A stretch of DNA of 45,766 nucleotides from Enterobacteriaceae bacterium RIT714. Lineage in GTDB: Bacteria > Pseudomonadota > Gammaproteobacteria > Enterobacterales > Enterobacteriaceae. Every line of letters starts with the position of its first letter. Within the stretch, counting starts at the first letter, position 1. A program made the translations under genes and the position numbers. Shown here in pieces: positions 9,467 to 18,228 of the stretch. The notes under the pieces were generated by a model that made no database searches, had not been told where the DNA came from, and worked only from the letters and a program-made list of their open reading frames with translations. The stretch covers positions 1 through 45,766 of the forward strand of contig WJYB01000017.1 in the NCBI GenBank assembly GCA_009668015.1. The letters are read 5' to 3'.

Positions 9467-9681
9467 CATTTTTTCAGTTCAACTTAAAAATTTCTTCATT
9501 ATAGAATTTTTTAGTTCTGAAAGTGGTAGCCAGAGAGCATTTTTGACCCTACTCGGAGTTAGGAACATTCGGTGAACTCGCGTCGTGAAACAACGTGAGT
9601 TCTATCGAGTATTTTGGAGGGACCGCGAGGAGCGAGTTGGTAAGACAAAACATTCCAGGCCAGTTGATTACGTGGCCATTA
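9467..9681. other. Intergenic region with a strong hairpin (9574-9602)
   Basis: No gene is seen here. GAACTCGCGT (9574-9583) pairs with ACGTGAGTTC (9593-9602), a 10-base stem with one G-T pair and a 9-base loop. No T-run follows on either strand, so it is not a classical terminator. It sits downstream of the XRE/ImmA gene and upstream of the hsd promoter, where it could end or attenuate the first transcript before the second begins. Confidence 0.4.
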
Positions 9682-10794
9682 TTATTTAACCAGACTCAAA
9701 TGTGGAGGGCGTTTACCAGAGGTTTGCTCAGATAAGCCTTCCCCATTGATGGAGCCCATAAAGAAGCTATTGCTGAAGGTAAGAGCACTTACTTCATCTG
9801 CAGGGAACCGTAGTTGTTCGAGGATCGTACTACGCTTGATCCCACTTGAACGCAGTGCTGAAAATACCTTTTCTAATATAAGTGATCTCTCACGATCGTC
9901 CATACCTTGTGGTTCGCTGGTTCGATACCCCCGTCGAGCTAACTCAATCGATAACTGTCGATAATGCCATTCGGTAGATAAACCCACATCGAATGTGCGA
10001 CGGACCAAAGCTGCGAGTGATACTTTCCAATTTTTTTTCATTGAGATAAGTAGATCCAGCGATGGCATTCTTGGGACTGTCGCCAAAACACTACGTTCAG
10101 GCATCAGAAAAGCTGATGCAAAGCGGTCGGCATCTAGTTCAGCTTGTCTGCCATTATTGCTTGAATGTTTGTGAAGAACTAAATGACCTAATTCATGAGC
10201 TGCATCGAAGCGGCTACGCTCCGGTGTTTTCATTGTGTTCAGAAGAACAAATGGTTTTTCGTCAATCCAAAACGAAAAAGCATCAACTTCAACGCAATTT
10301 TCAGCGAGCGAGAATACACGTACCCCATTAGCCTCCAGAAGGTGAATTAAGTTAGATATCGATAGTTCACCGACTCCCCAGTGTTCTCTCACTGCTCGGG
10401 CGGCACGATCAGGTTCCGAATAACCATCGAAGCTACAATCAGGAATATTGGGTTTCGGTAGTTTGAATTGTTCTTCAATCCAGATTGATAACTCTTGGGC
10501 AAGTTTGCCTGCTCCAAGCGCGGAATCTCTCTTCTGTGCACTTAGCTTAGTCATTGCACGAAAACTAACCGATTCAGGAGCAAGAGAAGGGACGTCTCTG
10601 TCGAGGAAAAATTCAACAGGGTAACCAAGAACAGCAGAGATTTTATCCATACTGTCACTGGCTACAGCATCAAAGATACCAGCCTTCTCATAGTTAGAAA
10701 TCGTTCTGCTGGTCAATTCAGCTGCTTCGGCTAAAGCTCTTTGTGTCAGACCTCTTCGTTCTCTTGCTATACGTAAACGCTCTGAATTAAACAT
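9682..10794 (-). CDS. XRE helix-turn-helix / ImmA-IrrE metallopeptidase fusion
   Basis: A 370-aa protein with two clear domains. Residues 3-60 are an XRE HTH (GLTQRALAEAAELTSRTISN). Residues about 130-270 are an ImmA/IrrE (Gly-zincin) peptidase with HELGH at 200-204 and the downstream E219-x-D221-x-x-A context ending in FASAFLMP. The C-terminal 100 residues have no recognised motif. Proteins of this type regulate, or cleave regulators of, toxin-antitoxin pairs, mobile elements and stress responses (ImmA cleaves ImmR; IrrE/PprI cleaves DdrO). It follows a 239-aa gene by 9 bases in the same operon, so that protein is the natural partner or substrate. Catalytic residues look intact. Confidence 0.88.
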   Translation of the reverse strand: MFNSERLRIARERRGLTQRALAEAAELTSRTISNYEKAGIFDAVASDSMDKISAVLGYPVEFFLDRDVPSLAPESVSFRAMTKLSAQKRDSALGAGKLAQELSIWIEEQFKLPKPNIPDCSFDGYSEPDRAARAVREHWGVGELSISNLIHLLEANGVRVFSLAENCVEVDAFSFWIDEKPFVLLNTMKTPERSRFDAAHELGHLVLHKHSSNNGRQAELDADRFASAFLMPERSVLATVPRMPSLDLLISMKKNWKVSLAALVRRTFDVGLSTEWHYRQLSIELARRGYRTSEPQGMDDRERSLILEKVFSALRSSGIKRSTILEQLRFPADEVSALTFSNSFFMGSINGEGLSEQTSGKRPPHLSLVK

Positions 10795-10803
10795 GGTACA
10801 TAC

Positions 10804-11523
10804 TTAGCCTACTTTTAAAATGTCGAGGTCGATATCTGGCGTAAATAGTGGTGCATCATTACTCTGGATAATCGGCTCAGGTCCGTGAATATCAAGTATC
10901 AAACGCGTAGAAAAGCTATTGACTACATTTTTATCGTTGTACGAGATCGGTCGAGAAAGCTCTGCACGGATACCTACACGGTGAAAGTCATCGATTTCAT
11001 AAAAATCGTAGAGTAAAAACCATAAGTCCATTCCGATTTTATTCGGCAGGAGAGGTACAACATCATCTTCGGGTAGATCAAGGTCCAACTTAAGTTGGGT
11101 ATCGTCGAACTTGAGATTTCCTTGTCCTGGGGTATTGTTGTGAATCAACCCCATCAGATCGCAAGTAAAGTCACCTTTCTTCAGGCGAGATTCGGGGTAT
11201 CCATGAAGAAGCCCAGTTTGATCGCAGCCACGGCATAGGTAAATTGCAACATTATCGCTAACGGTTAATTCAACATTTCGAATAGATAGCCGTTTATACC
11301 CTCTTGGCGCAAGAATCTCACGAGCGCCGCTAACTCCCTCACCATAAAAATACTGCCCACGTGAAATTGCAGGGTGGTTCTGAGTCGTTGAGTAACGACC
11401 TGATAACCCTCGTTCGAGGATACGACCAAGATCACTTTGGCTAAGATTCATAGGCTGCAGATAGGACTCAACGTCATCTGGGTCAGCCAGCACGACAGTT
11501 TTTGCGAGATTATGGGAGTACAT
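10804..11523 (-). CDS. Unknown 239-aa protein paired with the XRE/ImmA gene
   Basis: Not recognised. A soluble, acidic, beta-rich-looking 239-aa protein. One CxxC pair (YLCRGCDQ, around residue 95-99) could bind a metal but has no second pair. The middle is acidic (LKLDLDLPEDDVVPLL) and there is no membrane segment, nuclease or ATPase motif. It is the first gene of a two-gene unit with the XRE/ImmA protein, and the unit has its own promoter carrying a palindrome. In ImmA-type modules the non-peptidase partner is often the toxin, the peptidase substrate or an effector, so any of these is possible. The ATG at 11523 lies about 30 bases after the predicted -10 box. Confidence 0.7.
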   Translation of the reverse strand: MYSHNLAKTVVLADPDDVESYLQPMNLSQSDLGRILERGLSGRYSTTQNHPAISRGQYFYGEGVSGAREILAPRGYKRLSIRNVELTVSDNVAIYLCRGCDQTGLLHGYPESRLKKGDFTCDLMGLIHNNTPGQGNLKFDDTQLKLDLDLPEDDVVPLLPNKIGMDLWFLLYDFYEIDDFHRVGIRAELSRPISYNDKNVVNSFSTRLILDIHGPEPIIQSNDAPLFTPDIDLDILKVG

Positions 11524-11552
11524 TGGCAGTGCCTCTTATGGTTTTTCTGTTT

Positions 11553-11581
11553 TTTATACCTCATATGAGGTTAAAAAACAA
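11553..11581 (-). promoter_or_regulatory. Promoter with internal palindromic operator for the 239-aa/XRE-ImmA unit
   Basis: On the minus strand, -35 TTGTTT (11576-11581) and -10 TATAAA (11553-11558) are separated by exactly 17 bases. The perfect 14-base palindrome ACCTCATATGAGGT (11558-11571) fills the spacer. A half-related copy, CCTCTTATGG, lies at 11532-11541. A repressor bound here would block RNA polymerase, and the XRE domain encoded in the same unit is the likely binder. Confidence 0.6.
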
Positions 11582-11710
11582 GAAAATTACTGGATGCAAT
11601 ACCAGTGTGAGGGCAGCCAAGCCAGCCTATTTAAATATCTGTAAAACCTGTGGCAATTCACTATCTCTCGAATTACACAATATCCTTGCCGACTCTACCG
11701 TCATCCACGA

Positions 11711-11722
11711 TGATAGCTATCA
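11711..11722 (+). promoter_or_regulatory. Palindrome in the mcrB leader
   Basis: TGATAGCTATCA is a perfect 12-base palindrome ending 31 bases before the mcrB ATG. It may be an operator or RNA hairpin controlling mcrBC. The ribosome site (GAGAGGA) follows at 11738-11746. No clear -35/-10 pair was identified for mcrBC; function is unproven. Confidence 0.3.
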
Positions 11723-11753
11723 GCTAGTTAGCGTTGAAGAGAGGACATAGGGA

Positions 11754-13910
11754 ATGCTCGAAGTTGAATTTCAGGAATGGTTGAAAAGCAAAGGAGCCAA
11801 AACGCAAGCAGGCCTCAACTCCCGTATTTATGCTGTCAAAACTATAGAAAAAAATCTCGCAGCACTTGGTTCTCCTCATGCAGATCTGGATGCAGCCTAC
11901 AAAGCGGATGGATTTGCGCAATTGAGACAGCGGATCAAAGATATTCGCCGTGATGCCAAAGACAACGGCAATGACTATCGGTTACTAATGCCTGAATCAG
12001 AGCAACCGCTTAACCGATTGTCCAACTGGAATAGCTGGCTCGGACAATATGGACGCTTCCTGAGCGGTGATGACTCTCAGGCCGACGAAATTCGGGATTA
12101 TGTCCTTGAAAACTACATCACCCCAGCCAGAGAGCGAGGTGACGCAAGTGTCACCCTAGTAGTTGGCCCTCTGAATACTGAAATGGGTCTCGACAAGGGA
12201 TGGCCGAACATCTGTCAGGCTCTTGATGGTCAAAAATTTCAGGAACTAGCGGATGTTCCCCCTCCGGTGACGGAAGGCCCTAAAAAGAGCACAACCCGGA
12301 AATATACGTTCATCCTTACGGAAGGAAGCGAACTAGTGGCCCAGAATAAACCAACTCCGACTAACCTTATTTTTTACGGTCCTCCAGGTACCGGAAAGAC
12401 CTATAACACGGCGAGGGAAGCCGTAGCGCTCTGCGATGGCAAAGATGCCTATCCGAACTCAAAGGATGGGCGGGCGGCCCTGATGGTGCGCTATAACGAA
12501 CTGATGGCAGAAAAGAGGATCTCTTTCGTCACATTCCACCAGAGCTATGACTACGAAACCTTCGTTGAGGGCCTTCGCCCAGAAATCGGTGAAGATGAGT
12601 CTTCGTCTGCTGGATTCAGACTCATGCCTACGCCGGGTCTCTTCAGAGAAATTTGTGCCCTTGCCGATCAGGCCAGAACACAACCCCGTGCACAGACAGA
12701 TGCCTCGGTACTGCAACTATCCCAAAAACGCTTCTGGAAAATGGGGCAAGGGACAATTGGCACCGAAGACGATGTGTATGAAGATGCCCGCGACAATGGG
12801 TATATCGCTCTGGGTTGGGGTGGGACGATCGACTGGAGCGCGGATAGATTTTCATCGTTCAACGCGATTCATGATGAATGGATCAAGCAAAATCCAGGGA
12901 ATCTGACGCCTAGTAACTGGACGCAAACCTACCCCTTCCGTTGCGAAATGAAGCCTGGTGATATCGTGATTGTCCCTTACGGGAACACTGCGTTTCGCGC
13001 TATCGCTGAAATCACTGGTGATTACTATTTCGTTCCTGAAGCCGAAGGTTACTATGCCCACCGCCGCCCAGTTCGCTGGCTATTGACCCTTGATGAACCA
13101 CTGCCACTCGATACCATTATCGATGGTAACTTCACCATGCGGACGCTTTATTCCATTGCCACCAGTCGTGTGAATATCCCGGCGCTAGGCAGACTGCTCT
13201 CGAGTACAGAGAACCTGGATAATAGTTCCGATGTTAAAGGACAACCAGAACAATTCGTCCTCATCATTGATGAGATCAACCGGGCAAATATCTCGAAAGT
13301 GTTCGGCGAACTGATTACGTTAATTGAGCCGGATAAACGTCTGGGAATGCCTGATGCACTCACCGTAACTTTGCCTTATTCGAAAAAGAAAGATTTTGGC
13401 ATCCCCGCCAACCTTCATATCATAGGCACCATGAATACCGCCGATCGATCCATCGCATTGCTCGACACGGCATTAAGGCGGCGATTCAACTTCCGGGAAA
13501 TGGCTCCCGACGCGACCCTGCTAAGTGAAGTAGAGGGGATAGATCTCAAAGCCGTTCTTACCACCATCAACCAGCGTATTGAATATCTTATAGGCCGGGA
13601 ATATCGCATTGGACACGCCTTCTTTATCAATTGTGAATCCAGGACACAAGTTGAAGATGCAGTGCGCAATAAGGTCATACCACTGTTACAAGAGTATTTC
13701 TTCGAGGACTGGAGCCGAATCGCGGCAGTGCTGGGCGATGGTTTTATGCAGGAAGCGCAGATTTTTCCGCCACCAGGAATAGAGGGGGAACCATTATCAA
13801 GCTGGTCGGTACGTGCACCGTTCAGAAATGACGCCTTTGATCGACTGGTAGGCAAAGCCAGAACGTTAAATGCCACCGCTCTCGAGGTGGCTGGTGAATC
13901 GATAGAATGA
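11754..13910 (+). CDS. mcrB: McrB-type AAA+ GTPase with an inserted EVE/PUA-like domain
   Basis: A 718-aa motor subunit of a type IV (modified-DNA) restriction system. Seen: an N-terminal unknown region (1-195), Walker A GPPGTGKT at 209-216, SYDYETFVEG (264-273) as in McrB, Walker B VLIIDEINRANISKV at 502-516, the McrB signature MNTADRSI at 560-567, and LLDTALRRRF at 569-578. Between Walker A and Walker B, residues about 325-445 form an extra domain (RFWKMGQGTIG, GYIALGWGG, MKPGDIVIVPYG, RAIAEITGDYYF) typical of EVE/PUA-like folds that recognise modified bases. The N-terminus lacks the E. coli K-12 McrB DNA-binding domain, so the insertion may do the target recognition. mcrC overlaps the stop by 4 bases. 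Confidence 0.92.
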   Translation: MLEVEFQEWLKSKGAKTQAGLNSRIYAVKTIEKNLAALGSPHADLDAAYKADGFAQLRQRIKDIRRDAKDNGNDYRLLMPESEQPLNRLSNWNSWLGQYGRFLSGDDSQADEIRDYVLENYITPARERGDASVTLVVGPLNTEMGLDKGWPNICQALDGQKFQELADVPPPVTEGPKKSTTRKYTFILTEGSELVAQNKPTPTNLIFYGPPGTGKTYNTAREAVALCDGKDAYPNSKDGRAALMVRYNELMAEKRISFVTFHQSYDYETFVEGLRPEIGEDESSSAGFRLMPTPGLFREICALADQARTQPRAQTDASVLQLSQKRFWKMGQGTIGTEDDVYEDARDNGYIALGWGGTIDWSADRFSSFNAIHDEWIKQNPGNLTPSNWTQTYPFRCEMKPGDIVIVPYGNTAFRAIAEITGDYYFVPEAEGYYAHRRPVRWLLTLDEPLPLDTIIDGNFTMRTLYSIATSRVNIPALGRLLSSTENLDNSSDVKGQPEQFVLIIDEINRANISKVFGELITLIEPDKRLGMPDALTVTLPYSKKKDFGIPANLHIIGTMNTADRSIALLDTALRRRFNFREMAPDATLLSEVEGIDLKAVLTTINQRIEYLIGREYRIGHAFFINCESRTQVEDAVRNKVIPLLQEYFFEDWSRIAAVLGDGFMQEAQIFPPPGIEGEPLSSWSVRAPFRNDAFDRLVGKARTLNATALEVAGESIE

Positions 13911-15229
13911 CGCACCTCACGGTTCGCGAATGGGGTGCTGTTTATGTGGGCACGGAAAGCAGCATAAATGCTCCTCATGCTTTTACCCGCCCTCAGGCTA
14001 ACGCTCTGCTCACGGCGGCGCGCGAACATCCGCTGGCAAATCATCACGGCACCAATATCTTAATCGATCGCCATAACAAAATTATTGCCGGGCAAATGGT
14101 TGGGGTCATTGCCGCTCCGGGATGTAGCCTTGAGATCCTGCCCAAATTCGACGACGAGACGATAGAACCGGACGCCACAATACGCAATCGCCTGATACGT
14201 ATGCTTGATGTCGCCCTCGGCCTTAAACTCGGCAATGGACAGGCTGCAACAATGGCGAGACAAGCTGAAAGCTTGCTAGAGATACTCATCCGCTTCTTCG
14301 CCGAGCGACTCTTATCTGAAGTACATCGGGGATTACCGCGCGCCTATTTGGCACAGGAAGACGATTTACCTTCATTGCGCGGAAGGCTCAATATTAAACG
14401 ACAATTCACTACGCTTGCCGTCCGCCCCGACCGTCTCGCCTGTCGTTACGACGAGCTGTTGGCTGATACCGCTCTACTTCGAATTATGAAAGCATGTGTA
14501 GTTCTGCTTCACCATTATGCCCGAGCTGCTGATACGCTCCGCCGTCTGAATGAATTGCGCATCCTGCTGGCGAGTGTTTGTGACGTCCCCTTGAGTCACC
14601 TGCCGTGGTCACAGGTGCGAATTGACCGAACCAATCATCGCTGGGAAGCACTTTACAATCTGGCGCGTCTTCTCTTGAGACGCGACTGGCAGGCTACACA
14701 CCATGATAAACGAGCGCAGAACGGGATTACACTGCTTTTCCCGATGAACGACCTGTTCGAGGTATATATAGCGGCACTGGCGAAGCGTGCTGTACGTGGT
14801 ACGGAATGGACGGTTCGTGCACAGGCAGGTAGATTATACTGTCTGATCGAGGACGGAACAGAAGGTAAACCACGCTTCCAGACCCGGCCGGACCTGCTTA
14901 TCGAACGGGACCACCAGACTGTTATGATCATAGACACTAAATGGAAGCGTATTGGACGTCATCCCGAAGATGCCAGGCATGGCGTATCGCAGGCTGATGT
15001 CTACCAGATGATGGCCTATGCACGGCTTTATCACAGCCCACAAGTTATGCTTCTCTATCCTCATCATTCTGGTTTGGGAGCTCAGCCTCTAAATGCAGGC
15101 TATAGGATTATTGCAGGAGAAGAACAATTACAGGTGGCAAGTGTCAATCTGCTCCTCGATGAAAAAGAGATTGTCGGGCAGTTAATTCACCTTATCGGCA
15201 TCAACATGCGGATAGGCTCTGGCTTGTAA
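13907..15229 (+). CDS. mcrC: McrC-type nuclease subunit
   Basis: A 440-aa partner of McrB. The N-terminal half (1-270) is the McrC finger/stalk region that stimulates McrB GTP hydrolysis. The C-terminal PD-(D/E)xK nuclease is clear, with P328-D329 (TRPDLLIE) and D343-T344-K345 followed by W346 (IIDTKWKRI). QADVYQMMAYARLY after it is the usual QxxxY-like helix of this fold. The start overlaps mcrB (ATGA), so the pair is translated together. It is longer than K-12 McrC (about 350 aa). All expected catalytic residues are visible. Confidence 0.94.
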   Translation: MTHLTVREWGAVYVGTESSINAPHAFTRPQANALLTAAREHPLANHHGTNILIDRHNKIIAGQMVGVIAAPGCSLEILPKFDDETIEPDATIRNRLIRMLDVALGLKLGNGQAATMARQAESLLEILIRFFAERLLSEVHRGLPRAYLAQEDDLPSLRGRLNIKRQFTTLAVRPDRLACRYDELLADTALLRIMKACVVLLHHYARAADTLRRLNELRILLASVCDVPLSHLPWSQVRIDRTNHRWEALYNLARLLLRRDWQATHHDKRAQNGITLLFPMNDLFEVYIAALAKRAVRGTEWTVRAQAGRLYCLIEDGTEGKPRFQTRPDLLIERDHQTVMIIDTKWKRIGRHPEDARHGVSQADVYQMMAYARLYHSPQVMLLYPHHSGLGAQPLNAGYRIIAGEEQLQVASVNLLLDEKEIVGQLIHLIGINMRIGSGL

Positions 15230-15390
15230 CAATAGATGAAAAGCCTGATGACCTGAACTGTTATGTTCGCTACTGGCACGGATCGAACAGGCTGGACGCC
15301 ATCAGGTCAGCTTTGAGCGAGGTGCGGACATTGTGCTCATGCGGAAAACCGGAGGATTTAGCATCCGGATTTCCGCACTCTTGGGTTACA
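15230..15390. terminator. Hairpin region between convergent mcrC and the 829-aa gene
   Basis: TGCGGAAAACCGGA (15340-15353) pairs with TCCGGATTTCCGCA (15364-15377), 13 of 14 positions, with a 10-base loop. A second, weaker inverted repeat lies just before (CCTGATG near 15246 with CATCAGG near 15299). Neither has a T-run. Position between convergent genes suggests a bidirectional transcription barrier. Confidence 0.45.
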
Positions 15391-17880
15391 TTAATGATCT
15401 TCAGCATCTCGTACAGGTACCGCGGCAGCTTGTCGCACCTGACGACGCTGATTTCTTTTTTCCCACTTTGCTCGTAACCATTCACTATATGACGGCATAT
15501 TAAGATATAGCTGCTGTGTCATATCGGCCAAAATGCGAAGATTATCTGTATCGCCGAAGTGTCCCTTTCCAATTTCAGCATGGCGGCCACCTGCAGCATC
15601 CCAGGCTTGAGAAAGCGAATATGGTGCGAACAGCTCTAGGCCAGTTAGGAGTATAACAGGGGCCCTTGATTGTCGGCGTTCGTGGATGTATTCACGTCCC
15701 CAAGAAGCGAGTTTTGTAATCCGCTGAATTTCGGCCGGGGTAAGATCTCCTGCCTGCTTCATGGTTGCAAAAACCAAAATTGCGCCAGGGAAGCGGATAG
15801 CAAGTTGTTTCATTCTCTCTACATCTTCGACTTCAAATGCATCAGCAACTACTTTTTTCTCTTCAGAATTCTCGCCTCTAAAGCTTTTTGCCTCTCCAAA
15901 TACGAGTTCTGCGTGGTGATCCAGCCCATTGAAAACTGTGCGTTGGTGCCAGATTATTAGGTCAGCTTCAATATATTGTTTTGGGGCCAATGTCAGTATT
16001 TGGCCGGTTGACCATGTAATGCTGGTCTCATGATTTCCAAATATGTCGGCAAGAAATCTTAGCGTTAGGGACGCAGCGTATCCCCCACGAGCATAATCAG
16101 GAAGTGCAAAGGGGCCTATCAGCCTGTAAGCCCAACGGGACAACTGACTCGAGCTTGGATCGATCGTTGGAAAGCTGAACTTATTTAGGCAAAGGCCGCA
16201 TGCTACTACAAGATCCAGTTCGCGTAGCGCGTGCCATCCCCAAGTAGAGCATTTTGCACACTTTAGCTCCAAGCCAAGCTCAACAGCACCAAGCTCAACT
16301 AAAGTTTCTGCATTTTTATTTCGCCATATATCACCCTTCACCACATTTTTAATTTTATTCTGAAATTCTTGGTGTTGAATCGAGGGTGAAATGGGCCGTC
16401 GCGAAATTTTATTGAGCAGTTTCACTATCTCTGCATGGGCAAAACTACTAATTCCCCTGAAGCCTCCGAGTGTATTAATAATTTGCTGTGTAGCTTGCCC
16501 TGCATCGGAGATTTGGCTTTCGACTCCATTGCTTTTTAGCCATTCACTTATCGCAGTTGTGCCATCACTTAGACGCCAGAGATCAGAGGTATTTTTGTAA
16601 CGACAAAAGGTAACAAAACCTTCAGTCGTAGACAAAACTTTTCCATGTATCGCATGAAAACGAGAGATCTTTGGCGACCGATAATCACAAGGAAAAACGG
16701 TTGCGATTCGGCTTGAATTTAACCAATCTTTAAATCTCACAACGTTTGCCCAGCGAGCATTGCTGGCGGCATATCTCTCCGCGAAATCTGGATAGAGATT
16801 GTCAAACCGAACTTCGGTTCGGTCTTCATCAATTTGTATGTCGAACGTTTTCTCTGCTCCAGAAAGAGTTGGACGTGTACAACGAACACTGAAGTGTGGT
16901 GACGAACGCCAAATGGGTGGATACCAGTCTTGCAGAACATTTGCCCCTGCACGATCTATCTGCAAATGGTCAGCGTAAAGTTGTTGGATATTCGCAGTAG
17001 GAATAGATCTTGCGAACATTACGGTAGCATGAGTCATTAAGCCAAATTGATTCCCTCGTACGGGACGATGGCAATGTTCAATGTATTCTTTGCAGTATGG
17101 GGAAAGCGCATCAATCCATTGGATTGGAATTGGTCGGACATATCTCCCTATTGCACGAAGGTTCCAGTAGTCAATAAGATCGCGCGAGTCATGTGCATCC
17201 ATGACAAAGAGCGTTGGATCAGCATTGTCATGATAATTAACCTCAATATTCGAGTGGCCGATTTGTAGTGCGGAATTAAATCCATCCTTATACAGTTCTG
17301 CTAGAGCTTCTGGAGATAGTTCAACCTGTTTGGGAGCAAAAGCATCGCAGAATCCTTGGCCAAAATATTTAAGGTCTTCATCCTCAGGGAAGCTGCCGGA
17401 TAGGCAAGCACAGAACGACTTCAATGCATTCGTCCGAGGTATGAGTTCCACGATATCGTGCTCATGCCGACGCACGAATTGAAATTGATTCTTATACAGA
17501 TCTTTATATAGGTCGAAGACATCAAGCCCAGCTTGGCCTCGCGGTCCGTCAGATCGCCTTAACATGGTTGAAAGTTGCAGTATTCGGTCTGGATCATAGC
17601 CAAGCCCTTTAGCCAGCCCTGCTTCAGCTTCTACAAGGAAATCCGGTTCGAAAGCATCAAGATAGCCATTAACGATCTGCAAGGCGCTCTCAGGTTGGTA
17701 GTCATCCCTATTCCACCATTTAGGCACATGGCCAAAAATTGGAATGATAGGGTTAAATTTACCGCCCCAAAGGCATGTGTTTATTTGGAAGATTTCCAGT
17801 AACCGTTTGCTGTCATTGGGTTTAACGAGGAATGCGAATCGAATTGGTCGTAGAGTTACGACGGCGCTGATATGAGCCAT
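15391..17880 (-). CDS. 829-aa orphan with zinc ribbon and nuclease-like C-terminal region
   Basis: Not recognised by name. Seen: a long N-terminal part (1-530) with no known motif, a zinc ribbon C541-x2-C544 ... C561-x2-C564, and then EADLIIW (638-644) followed about 20 residues later by ELVFGEAK (658-665). That spacing matches a PD-(D/E)xK nuclease core (D640, E663, K665). Residues 735-750 (APVILLTGLELF) could be a later strand of the same fold. No transmembrane segment. AGGAAG precedes the ATG at a good distance. It stands alone, convergent with mcrBC and among defence genes, so a single-gene defence nuclease is a fair guess. The nuclease call rests on motif spacing only. Confidence 0.75.
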   Translation of the reverse strand: MAHISAVVTLRPIRFAFLVKPNDSKRLLEIFQINTCLWGGKFNPIIPIFGHVPKWWNRDDYQPESALQIVNGYLDAFEPDFLVEAEAGLAKGLGYDPDRILQLSTMLRRSDGPRGQAGLDVFDLYKDLYKNQFQFVRRHEHDIVELIPRTNALKSFCACLSGSFPEDEDLKYFGQGFCDAFAPKQVELSPEALAELYKDGFNSALQIGHSNIEVNYHDNADPTLFVMDAHDSRDLIDYWNLRAIGRYVRPIPIQWIDALSPYCKEYIEHCHRPVRGNQFGLMTHATVMFARSIPTANIQQLYADHLQIDRAGANVLQDWYPPIWRSSPHFSVRCTRPTLSGAEKTFDIQIDEDRTEVRFDNLYPDFAERYAASNARWANVVRFKDWLNSSRIATVFPCDYRSPKISRFHAIHGKVLSTTEGFVTFCRYKNTSDLWRLSDGTTAISEWLKSNGVESQISDAGQATQQIINTLGGFRGISSFAHAEIVKLLNKISRRPISPSIQHQEFQNKIKNVVKGDIWRNKNAETLVELGAVELGLELKCAKCSTWGWHALRELDLVVACGLCLNKFSFPTIDPSSSQLSRWAYRLIGPFALPDYARGGYAASLTLRFLADIFGNHETSITWSTGQILTLAPKQYIEADLIIWHQRTVFNGLDHHAELVFGEAKSFRGENSEEKKVVADAFEVEDVERMKQLAIRFPGAILVFATMKQAGDLTPAEIQRITKLASWGREYIHERRQSRAPVILLTGLELFAPYSLSQAWDAAGGRHAEIGKGHFGDTDNLRILADMTQQLYLNMPSYSEWLRAKWEKRNQRRQVRQAAAVPVRDAEDH

Positions 17881-18228
17881 AATTCTTCCTGTCAGAATGT
17901 AATGCGTTCACCTTGAGGTTGCATAACCGATTTGTAACGCACCGCTTAACTGAGCGTTTACCGGCATTCTACTTTGATTTACCAGCCGTTTGAAAATGGT
18001 TTAAGCATTATGTTGTATGGAAGAATAGGCTATTGATCTACGCCTAAAATTAAAATTTCGTTCCATTAATAACGTCCGCTTCTGGCACAAGGCAGACTAT
18101 CAATGTCGGCCTTAGTGTGCTGAACGCAAGCGAAGCGTACGACTATGTATTATTTTTAGACAACCCGCAACTCAGTCAAAGTTGCGGGTTGGCCCTGTAT
18201 GGACCATTGTTTGCTAAAGCCCGGTAAG
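17881..18228. other. Intergenic region with a perfect 12-bp stem-loop (18161-18191)
   Basis: No gene is seen. CAACCCGCAACT (18161-18172) and AGTTGCGGGTTG (18180-18191) form a perfect 12-base stem with a 7-base loop. It lies 38 bases past the stop of the minus-strand transferase gene; on that strand it is followed by TCTAAAAAT, a poor T-run, so a weak or factor-assisted terminator is likely. The other end should hold the promoter of the 829-aa gene, but no convincing hexamers were found. Confidence 0.45.

Noticed and set aside
13415..14047. Minus-strand frame of 210 aa across the mcrB-mcrC junction
   Set aside because: Ser/Arg-rich antisense shadow of two well-supported genes; no motif.
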